DNA from: Ignavibacteria bacterium
Lineage (GTDB): Bacteria; Bacteroidota; Ignavibacteria; Ignavibacteriales; Melioribacteraceae
Reading direction: 5' to 3'
Length of the DNA: 11,120 nucleotides
Assembly (NCBI GenBank): GCA_027347805.1
Contig: DAIEQP010000029.1
Coordinates: forward strand, 1-11,120
Below the pieces are notes generated by a model. That model searched no databases. It was given only the letters and a program-made list of their open reading frames with translations, and was not told where the DNA came from. Made by a program: the position numbers and the translations under genes. Below are positions 1 through 5,839 of this stretch, piece by piece. The first letter of the stretch is position 1; each line of letters begins with the position of its first letter.

Positions 1-1
1 T

Positions 2-91
2 TTTAGAAAAGTAAGTCCAGAAATAAAATTCGATTCAATTGAGTATGCCAATGACGCAAACTCTAAAGAGGTATCGATCTCAAATGAGTAA
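2..91 (+). CDS. Possible 3' end of an unidentified gene (partial)
   Basis: An open frame enters from the left edge and runs 29 codons to a TAA at 89-91, giving a C-terminus that ends in EVSISNE. The fragment is polar and charged, with no membrane segment and no T9SS sorting motif. It is too short to assign to a family. It would converge on the LacI-type gene, with only 23 bp between the two stop codons and no clear terminator there. A stop-free run of this length can occur by chance, so the call rests mainly on tight convergent packing and lack of any other use for the stretch. Confidence 0.35.
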   Translation, partial: FRKVSPEIKFDSIEYANDANSKEVSISNE

Positions 92-114
92 ACAAAATCG
101 GAAATTATTTTTAT

Positions 115-1143
115 TTATTTGAGAATTTTTGTTGATTCCCGAATTACAAATTCAGTTTCAAAAACTACACGTTCAATTGGAACAAGAGTAGCTGATTCAA
201 TATTCCTAATCAAAATTTCAGCGGCTTTCATTCCTATTTCATGTTGTGGTGCGCGAATAGTTGTTAATGGAACCGGATAAATTTTTGCATAAAAAATATC
301 ATCGTTTCCTACAATCGAGATATCATCAGGTACTCTAATGTTTAATTCCTTTAATACAGTCATTACAGCCAGTGCTTGCTGATCATTGAAGCATACAATT
401 GCTGTGGGATAATCTTCTTTCGATTTGCTACTGAAATACTCAATTGTTTTTGACCTGCTTTCTTCATAACCGGAACCAATTGAAACAATCATTTCCTTAC
501 TGAAAACAAGTGTGCTTTCACTAAATGCATGTCTAAAGCCTTCAATTCTTTCAAGAGTATGAGTTGAACTTGGCGGACCTGCAAAGTGAACAATTTTTGT
601 GTGTCCATTTTCTATCAAATATTTCACAGCTTTTTTTATTGCTTTCAAATTATCAATTGCAACTACATTCGCCTGGATTCCTCTTACATCTTCCAAAAGA
701 ACGAATGGGTAGTTTATCATCTTTAATTTGAATAGATGTTCAATTTCAGAAGCGCCTTCAACAATTGGCGCAATAATAATACCTTTAATATCCTTGGCAG
801 AAAAAAGATGCGAAAATTTCTGTTCACTTTCATGATCATTATCAGAACTTGTAATGATTACAGAATAACCTTTGCTGCTTGCATATTCTTTTACTCCGGT
901 TGCAATACTTGTATAGAACGGATAATTCAGATCCTTTATTATAACTCCGATGCTTTTATCTTGATTTCCATTTTTAAGATTTCGAGCAACACCTTTTGGC
1001 CTGAAGTTCAGTTCTTTCATTACATTCAAAATGTGATCCCTTGTGGTTGGCTTAACTGATGATTTAGCATTTATCACAGCAGAGACTGTTCCTTTCGAAA
1101 CACCAGCACGTTTGGCTACATCTTCAATAGTAATTTTTTTCAT
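115..1143 (-). CDS. LacI-family transcriptional repressor
   Basis: A 342-residue LacI/GalR-family regulator, full length for the family. Residues 4-25 form the helix-turn-helix (TIEDVAKRAGVSKGTVSAVIN); the recognition-helix positions equivalent to LacI 17, 18 and 22 are K, G and A. The hinge helix follows (VARNLKNG, with Leu56 in place of the leucine that LacI and PurR insert at the central CpG of their operators). From about residue 63 comes the periplasmic-binding-protein-like sensor domain (SIGVIIKDLNYPFY, then VCFNDQQALAVMTVLKE and VPDDISIVGNDD near the C-terminus), which should bind a sugar or sugar phosphate. The frame can also begin at a TTG two codons upstream (1149), but a GAG Shine-Dalgarno-like element directly abuts that TTG and is well spaced for the ATG at 1143, so the ATG is preferred. 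The gene is divergent from the glycosidase series, and a CpG-centred palindrome lies about 40 bp upstream of its start, suggesting autoregulation. Family assignment is secure; the effector is unknown. Confidence 0.95.
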   Translation of the reverse strand: MKKITIEDVAKRAGVSKGTVSAVINAKSSVKPTTRDHILNVMKELNFRPKGVARNLKNGNQDKSIGVIIKDLNYPFYTSIATGVKEYASSKGYSVIITSSDNDHESEQKFSHLFSAKDIKGIIIAPIVEGASEIEHLFKLKMINYPFVLLEDVRGIQANVVAIDNLKAIKKAVKYLIENGHTKIVHFAGPPSSTHTLERIEGFRHAFSESTLVFSKEMIVSIGSGYEESRSKTIEYFSSKSKEDYPTAIVCFNDQQALAVMTVLKELNIRVPDDISIVGNDDIFYAKIYPVPLTTIRAPQHEIGMKAAEILIRNIESATLVPIERVVFETEFVIRESTKILK

Positions 1144-1175
1144 TTTCAACTCGAGTATTAAAGAGAAATGTAAAT

Positions 1176-1193
1176 AATTAAAACGGTTTAATT
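1176..1193. promoter_or_regulatory. Putative LacI-type operator upstream of the repressor gene
   Basis: AATTAAAACGGTTTAATT is an 18-bp near-palindrome centred on a CpG, with 16 of 18 positions symmetric. It is about 41 bp upstream of the repressor ATG. CpG-centred palindromes of this size are the standard operator form for LacI-family proteins, and the core resembles the AACCGGTT sites elsewhere in the window. It probably mediates autoregulation. Binding by this repressor is inferred. Confidence 0.6.
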
Positions 1194-1563
1194 TACAATT
1201 TGTTGTTTAAAGATATTTTATGATGTGGCTAAAATCAATAAAAATCTTCTTAATTATTAACCAAACTTTAAAAACGATTCTATTATGAAAATCCATAATA
1301 TTGTTTGATTCAATAGAACCTCATGTAAAAATTAAAATCAAATTGAACTTATCTACAAATTATCATACTAAAGGAAATAAGTCCTGGTTAAGTACATATA
1401 TTTACTTGGACGAATTCATGAAATAGCACATTACAACACAAAAATTTCTTCTCTGACTTTAAAAATTTACAATTGAATTTTTTGTTTTTTTTAAGCTGCT
1501 CACAAAACAAACGATGACTCTGAAAATATTTTCGTTTTAATGAATGTGTAAATTTTTTTTTCT
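1194..1563. other. AT-rich intergenic stretch without a supported gene
   Basis: This is most of the divergent gap between the repressor and glycosidase genes. Short open frames here are lysine- and phenylalanine-rich, as expected from A/T runs, and lack ribosome binding sites. A small inverted repeat (TATTATG at 1281-1287 with CATAATA at 1294-1300) is present but has no T-tract or other context. I see no RNA gene or mobile element. Confidence 0.6.
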
Positions 1564-1592
1564 TTGACATTTAGCCCGATTATTTATATTAT
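1564..1592 (+). promoter_or_regulatory. Promoter of the GH3 glycosidase gene (sigma-70 type)
   Basis: A perfect -35 hexamer TTGACA (1564-1569) is followed after exactly 17 bp by TATTAT (1587-1592), which matches the TATAAT -10 consensus at 5 of 6 positions. This is the best promoter match I found in the window. The predicted transcription start is near 1599, in the middle of the operator-like palindrome at 1591-1606. It follows the general sigma-70 consensus rather than the Bacteroides TTTG/TAnnTTTG form. Confidence 0.7.
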
Positions 1593-1606
1593 TAAACCGG
1601 TTCAAT
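1591..1606. promoter_or_regulatory. Putative LacI-type operator over the GH3 transcription start
   Basis: ATTAAACCGGTTCAAT is a 16-bp palindrome with 14 symmetric positions, a central CpG and the core AACCGGTT. It overlaps the last bases of the predicted -10 box and covers the predicted +1, the classic position for steric repression. The repressor gene next door makes it the obvious candidate ligand. Derepression would follow when the inducing sugar is present. Binding is inferred. Confidence 0.7.
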
Positions 1607-1799
1607 TTGCATTGAACTACAAAAAAAGTCGATGACAAATATTTCATAATGCAGAGTTAGATTATTATCATCTCAATTTCTGCTCTAACAATGGTTTTGT
1701 CACTTCAATACATTGTTCTTTTTTCTGAAAAAATTTCCAAAGAACTTTTCATAGTTTTAATAAATATATTATTCAACAATACTATTAGATGGAATCAAA
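1599..1799 (+). promoter_or_regulatory. Long 5' leader of the GH3 mRNA
   Basis: If transcription begins near 1599, the leader is about 200 nt. It carries inverted repeats, including GTTCTTT (1715-1721) with AAAGAAC (1739-1745), and two mutually exclusive short pairings in 1651-1689. No recognisable riboswitch class is seen. The ribosome binding site in front of ATG 1800 is weak (TAGATGGA), unlike the strong AGGAG sites of the later genes. An in-frame-looking ATG at 1789 reads only four codons to a TGA that overlaps the real start. Confidence 0.35.
1600..1617. repeat. Inverted repeat GTTCAAT-TTGC-ATTGAAC
   Basis: A perfect 7-bp inverted repeat with a 4-base spacer overlaps the right half of the operator at 1591-1606 and lies just inside the predicted transcript. 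It could be a second protein-binding site sharing a half-site with the operator, or a small hairpin at the 5' end of the mRNA. A similar GTTCA...TGAAC repeat occurs at 4279-4295 before the transporter gene. Confidence 0.4.
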
Positions 1800-4115
1800 A
1801 TGAGTGTTAATCAATCTGAAAAATCGGTGAATAAGGGCCAAGTTTTACCCTATAAAAATCCTTCTTTGTCTGTTGATGAAAGAACTAAGGATCTTTTAAA
1901 CAGGATGACGCTTGAGGAAAAAGTTGCTCAAATGTTATGCATTTGGGGTCAAAAGAAAACTATGATTATGGATGAAGAGGGAAATCTTAAACTCGAAAAT
2001 ATGGAAATTCATCTGCCAAATGGAATTGGTCAGATTGGAAGAATTAGCGATACTGCTGGCGGCCAGGGTGCGCGCGATATGGCTATTCTCTCAAACAATC
2101 TTCAAAAATTCTTTGTTGAAAAAACAAGGTTGGGAATTCCTGCAATTTTTCATGAAGAATGTTTACATGGTTTGGCTGGAAAAGAAGCTACAAGTTATCC
2201 CCAGCCGATTGGTCTTGCTGCAACATTTAATCCTGAACTTATTGAAGAAATTTATTCGACGATTGCTGAAGATACAAGACGCCGAGGAAGTCACCAGGCC
2301 TTAACTCCTGTTGTTGATGTTGCTCGCGAACCTAGATGGGGAAGAGTTGAAGAGACTTTTGGTGAGGATCCGTACCTTGTATCTCAAATGGGTGTTGCTG
2401 CTGTTAGAGGATTTCAGGGGGATGCAACTTTTAAAGATAAAAAACATGTTATCGCAACACTAAAACATTTTGTAGCACATGGTCAGCCTGAATCAGGTAC
2501 AAACTGTGGACCGGTAAATGTTTCTGAGAGATTATTGAGAGATACTTTTTTGTTTCCATTTAAAGAAGTAATCAAAAAGGCAAATGCTTTGAGTGTTATG
2601 GCTTCTTATAATGAAATTGATGGCGTTTCTTCGCATGCAAATAAATGGTTATTGAGAAAAGTATTAAGAGAAGAATGGGGATTTCAGGGATTTGTTGTAT
2701 CTGATTATTATGCAGTTACCGAATTAAATATTCGTGAAGAAGCAATCAGCCATTGTATGGCAAAAGATAAAAGTGAAGCCGCAAAACTTGCTGTTGAAGC
2801 CGGCGTTAATATTGAATTACCGGATCCTGACTGCTATCCAAATTTAGTTCAACTTGTACAGGATGGAAGTGTTAAAGAAGAACTAATTGATGAATTAGTA
2901 TCTGCTTTGCTCAAATATAAATTTGTGATTGGCCTGTTTGATGATCCTTATGTAAATCCGGACGATTATAATGCAGAAGAGAAACTTGAAAAAGATCGTG
3001 AGCTTTCTCTCAAATCTGCTCAGCAAGTTATTACATTATTAAGAAATGAAAACGATCTGCTGCCTCTTGATCCTAACAAGAAAGAAACTCTTGCTGTTAT
3101 TGGACCAAATGCCGATAGGTTTTTGCTAGGCGGTTATAGCGGTAAACCAAAATATTTTAAAACTGTTCTTGAAGGCATAAAAGACAAAGTTGGTAATTCA
3201 AAAGAAGTTCTTTATAGTGAAGGATGTAAACTTACAATCGGCGGCTCATGGGAAGAAGATGCTGTAGTTATTGCCGATCCTGAAGAAAATAAAAAATTGA
3301 TTTCTGAAGCTGTTGAGGTTGCAAAGAAATCTGATAAAATAATTCTTGTAATCGGAGACAATGAGCAGACATCGAGAGAAGCTTGGAATAATTCCCATAT
3401 GGGAGACAGAGCAAATCTTGAATTATTTGGTCAGCAGAATGATTTAGTAAAATCAATTGTTGAATTAGGTAAACCGGTTGTTGTTGTTTTATTCAGCGGT
3501 AGACCAATTTCAATTAACTATATAAGTAATGCGCCAACATCTGTTTTAGAATGCTGGTATCTGGGACAAGAATCCGGAACTGCTGTTGCTCAAGCAATTT
3601 TTGGTGATATTAATCCGGGTGGAAAATTACCGATTTCAATTCCAAGATCAGGTGGTCATGTTCCATGTTATTATAATTATAAGCCATCCGCACGTCGCGG
3701 TTATCTTGGCGAAGAAGTTTCGGCTTTATATCCATTTGGTTTTGGTCTAAGCTACACTTCTTTTACTATCAGCAATCCAGTGTTAAATAAAACAACTATT
3801 AAAAAGGATGAATCAGTAATTGTAAAAGTAAATGTTACAAATACTGGTAAAGTTGCCGGAGATGAAGTTGTTCAATTATATATTAGAGATGTATTCAGTT
3901 CTGTTACTCGTCCGGTTAAGGAATTAAAAGGATTCAAGAGAATTAGCCTAAAACCGGGTGAAACTAAAGAAGTTGAATTCAGCATTACTCCGGATCATTT
4001 ATCTTTTACCAATATTGATATGGAATTTACTGTTGAACCAGGTGATTTCGAAATTATGGTTGGCAATTCATCTTTGAATGATAATTTAACAAAGACTGTT
4101 TTAACAGTTTTATAA
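1800..4115 (+). CDS. Cytoplasmic GH3 beta-glycosidase (beta-xylosidase/beta-glucosidase)
   Basis: A 771-residue glycoside hydrolase family 3 enzyme with the full three-part layout: N-terminal (alpha/beta) domain (about 25-385), C-terminal alpha/beta domain (about 410-650) and fibronectin-III-like domain (about 670-760, with VTNTGKVAGDEVVQLYI). Visible landmarks are HEECLHG (118-124), DVAREPRWGRVEETFGEDP (173-191), the KH motif at 222-223, and GFVVSDYY (297-304), whose D302 is the expected catalytic nucleophile. E527 in SREAW is the likely general acid/base. The HEECLHG and AREPRWGR style resembles Thermotoga Xyl3/XarB-type beta-xylosidases, but GH3 enzymes often act on glucosides, xylosides or arabinosides, so the substrate is open. 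The N-terminus is hydrophilic with no signal peptide, so the enzyme should work in the cytoplasm on imported oligosaccharides. It is the first gene of the plus-strand series and sits behind the operator-controlled promoter at 1564-1606. Confidence 0.93.
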   Translation: MSVNQSEKSVNKGQVLPYKNPSLSVDERTKDLLNRMTLEEKVAQMLCIWGQKKTMIMDEEGNLKLENMEIHLPNGIGQIGRISDTAGGQGARDMAILSNNLQKFFVEKTRLGIPAIFHEECLHGLAGKEATSYPQPIGLAATFNPELIEEIYSTIAEDTRRRGSHQALTPVVDVAREPRWGRVEETFGEDPYLVSQMGVAAVRGFQGDATFKDKKHVIATLKHFVAHGQPESGTNCGPVNVSERLLRDTFLFPFKEVIKKANALSVMASYNEIDGVSSHANKWLLRKVLREEWGFQGFVVSDYYAVTELNIREEAISHCMAKDKSEAAKLAVEAGVNIELPDPDCYPNLVQLVQDGSVKEELIDELVSALLKYKFVIGLFDDPYVNPDDYNAEEKLEKDRELSLKSAQQVITLLRNENDLLPLDPNKKETLAVIGPNADRFLLGGYSGKPKYFKTVLEGIKDKVGNSKEVLYSEGCKLTIGGSWEEDAVVIADPEENKKLISEAVEVAKKSDKIILVIGDNEQTSREAWNNSHMGDRANLELFGQQNDLVKSIVELGKPVVVVLFSGRPISINYISNAPTSVLECWYLGQESGTAVAQAIFGDINPGGKLPISIPRSGGHVPCYYNYKPSARRGYLGEEVSALYPFGFGLSYTSFTISNPVLNKTTIKKDESVIVKVNVTNTGKVAGDEVVQLYIRDVFSSVTRPVKELKGFKRISLKPGETKEVEFSITPDHLSFTNIDMEFTVEPGDFEIMVGNSSLNDNLTKTVLTVL

Positions 4116-4133
4116 AAAGATTTATAAATCTTT
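4116..4133 (+). terminator. AT-rich palindrome directly after the GH3 stop
   Basis: AAAGATTTATAAATCTTT is a perfect 18-bp palindrome starting at the first base after the TAA. It could form a weak hairpin that caps the 3' end of the GH3 message. It is AT-only apart from one G/C pair and is followed by GATTTATG, not a clean T-run, so efficient intrinsic termination is doubtful. The remaining gap to the next gene (4134-4350) is non-coding. Confidence 0.3.
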
Positions 4134-4278
4134 GATTTATGATTCACCCGAAATTTTCATTGTAGTTGATTTTTAAATTTACGATGTTGTTGAAGCAATC
4201 TTTTATGTAGCATTTGAGAAAAGAAATATTCAGTTTTATGTAATGCCATTTTTGTATTAAAGTAATTGCAGTTAGTTT

Positions 4279-4295
4279 GTTCATTATTGATGAAC
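4279..4295. repeat. Inverted repeat GTTCAT-TATTG-ATGAAC
   Basis: A perfect 6-bp inverted repeat with a 5-base spacer, 56 bp upstream of the transporter ATG. It resembles the GTTCAAT...ATTGAAC repeat at 1600-1617 before the GH3 gene. It could be a regulator site or a leader hairpin. No convincing -35/-10 pair accompanies it. Confidence 0.35.
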
Positions 4296-4350
4296 ATAGT
4301 TATAGAAGCATCACTTATTAAATACAACACAAAAGGAGCTAAAACTAAAA

Positions 4351-5706
4351 ATGATTTCTGAAAAACTTGCAGTAAAAGAAAAAGTTGGTTATGCATTCGG
4401 CGATATGGCCGCAAATTTTATTTTCCAGACCATGGTTATGTTTCAATTGTCGTTTTATACCGATACTTTTGGTATATCCGCTATTGCAGCAGGAACGCTT
4501 TTAGTTGTTGTCAGATTTTGGGATGCAATCTTCGACCCAATAATGGGTGTTGTTGCCGATAAAACTAAAACGAAATGGGGAAAATTTCGCCCATGGATTT
4601 TATGGACGGCTGTTCCATTCGGCATCATGGGTTTTCTAACTTTTATGACTCCAAATTTTTCTCCCTCCGGCAAATTGATTTACGCATATGTTACCTATAT
4701 TGTTTTGATGATGGTTTACTCGGCAAATAATTTACCTTATTCTGCATTAAGCGGTGTTATAACTGGGGATTTGGGTGAACGTACAAGTTTATCTTCATAT
4801 CGATTTGTTGGTGCAATGGCAGCTCAAATGGTAATTCAGGGATTAGCTTTGCCAATGGTTCAATATTTTGGAAATGGAAATAATTCTATTGGCTATCAAT
4901 ATACAATGGGAATTTTTTCTGCTTTAGCTATTGTTCTATTCTTCATTACCTTTGCAACAACAAAAGAAAGAATTCAACCCGCTCCAAATCAGAAAGCAAC
5001 AATTAAGGAACATTTTTCTGACTTGTTAAAAAATGGTCCGTGGGTTGCAATGTTTGTTTTAACAATAATTTTATTTATCACGCTTTCAATGCGCGGAAGT
5101 GTTGTTATCTATTATTTTAAATATTATGTTGGAAACGAAAGTTACTTCAGCTTATTCAATGTTTTAGGAACTATTGCAACAATTATTGGCATCTTCTTCT
5201 CGAAAGGACTTGCAATGAAATTTGGAAAGCGCGAAGTTTTTAAATATGGATTATCTGCAACCACGGTGTTTACCGCTTTATTTGTTTTAATACCTCCTAC
5301 TGCTATTCAATTTATGTTTGTTACCGAAATTTTACGTCAGTTTGCATATGGATTTACTATACCGCTTTTATGGGCAATGATGGCAGATGTTGCTGATTAT
5401 TCAGAATGGAAAAATAACAGACGTGCAACTGCAATAATATTTTCTGCAATTGTATTTGGTCTTAAAGCAGGTTTAGGTTTTGGCGGAGCTATCACTGGAT
5501 ATGTTCTTTCGCTTTACGGTTATGTTCCAAATGTTGCTCAATCTGCAGCAGCATTAAATGGAATTAAAATGACGATGAGTATTTATCCTGCTGTAACTTT
5601 TGGTATTTGTGTAATCTGCTTGTTTTTCTATAAAATAAATAAGCAAATGGAAATCCAAATTACAGATGATTTAGCTGAAAGGAGAAAAGCATTTAAATAT
5701 GAATAA
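4351..5706 (+). CDS. GPH-family sugar:cation symporter (MFS, MelB/XynP-like)
   Basis: A 451-residue inner-membrane transporter of the glycoside-pentoside-hexuronide:cation symporter family, normal length, with about twelve hydrophobic segments. The family signature is clear: RFWDAIFDPIMGVVADKT (55-72), then KWGKFRPW (75-82). D58 and D62 line up with the two aspartates of E. coli MelB helix II that bind the coupling cation. A second conserved block is MMADVADYSEWKNNRRAT (343-360). Family members co-transport di- and oligosaccharides or glycosides with H+ or Na+; XynP-like members next to xylosidases are common. Placement after a cytoplasmic GH3 enzyme fits uptake of its substrate. The start is ATG 4351 with a GGAG at 4335-4338; its 12-nt spacing is rather long. 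The 235-bp gap from the GH3 gene leaves room for a separate promoter, though none is convincing. Confidence 0.93.
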   Translation: MISEKLAVKEKVGYAFGDMAANFIFQTMVMFQLSFYTDTFGISAIAAGTLLVVVRFWDAIFDPIMGVVADKTKTKWGKFRPWILWTAVPFGIMGFLTFMTPNFSPSGKLIYAYVTYIVLMMVYSANNLPYSALSGVITGDLGERTSLSSYRFVGAMAAQMVIQGLALPMVQYFGNGNNSIGYQYTMGIFSALAIVLFFITFATTKERIQPAPNQKATIKEHFSDLLKNGPWVAMFVLTIILFITLSMRGSVVIYYFKYYVGNESYFSLFNVLGTIATIIGIFFSKGLAMKFGKREVFKYGLSATTVFTALFVLIPPTAIQFMFVTEILRQFAYGFTIPLLWAMMADVADYSEWKNNRRATAIIFSAIVFGLKAGLGFGGAITGYVLSLYGYVPNVAQSAAALNGIKMTMSIYPAVTFGICVICLFFYKINKQMEIQITDDLAERRKAFKYE

Positions 5707-5712
5707 AATATT

Positions 5713-5762
5713 ATTGGGAATATCTTGAAGAAGAAGAGAGCAATTCTGAAAATATTCCCGAT
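5713..5762 (+). terminator. Hairpin between transporter and TonB-receptor genes
   Basis: ATTGGGAATAT (5713-5723) can pair with ATATTCCCGAT (5752-5762), an 11-bp stem including one G-U pair, over a 28-nt loop. It starts 7 bp after the transporter stop and is followed by TCTTAAAAAATTTTTC. It may be a weak terminator or an RNA processing/stabilising element that lets the receptor be expressed at a different level. The loop is large, so this is tentative. Confidence 0.35.
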
Positions 5763-5839
5763 CTTAAAAAATTTTTCTGTTGTAAAAGTTTTTTGAATAG
5801 TAGATTTTTTTATGGAAAACTAGTTAGAGGAGACAATTC

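Noticed and set aside
115..1149. TTG start two codons upstream for the LacI-type regulator
   Set aside because: The GAG Shine-Dalgarno-like element directly abuts the TTG, leaving no spacing; it fits the ATG at 1143.
1388..1570. 60-codon minus-strand open frame in the divergent intergenic region
   Set aside because: Lysine/phenylalanine-rich translation typical of A/T runs, no ribosome binding site, and it overlaps the TTGACA promoter element of the GH3 gene.
1651..1689. Possible H-type pseudoknot in the GH3 leader (GCAGA/TCTGC and GTTAGA/TCTAAC in crossed order)
   Set aside because: The two connecting loops would be zero nucleotides long, so both stems cannot form fully together; at most these are alternative weak hairpins.
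4251..4279. Bacteroides-type promoter (TTTG ... TTAGTTTG) before the transporter
   Set aside because: The spacing is short (17 bp), the -7 element has a mismatch, and TTTG is frequent in this AT-rich DNA.
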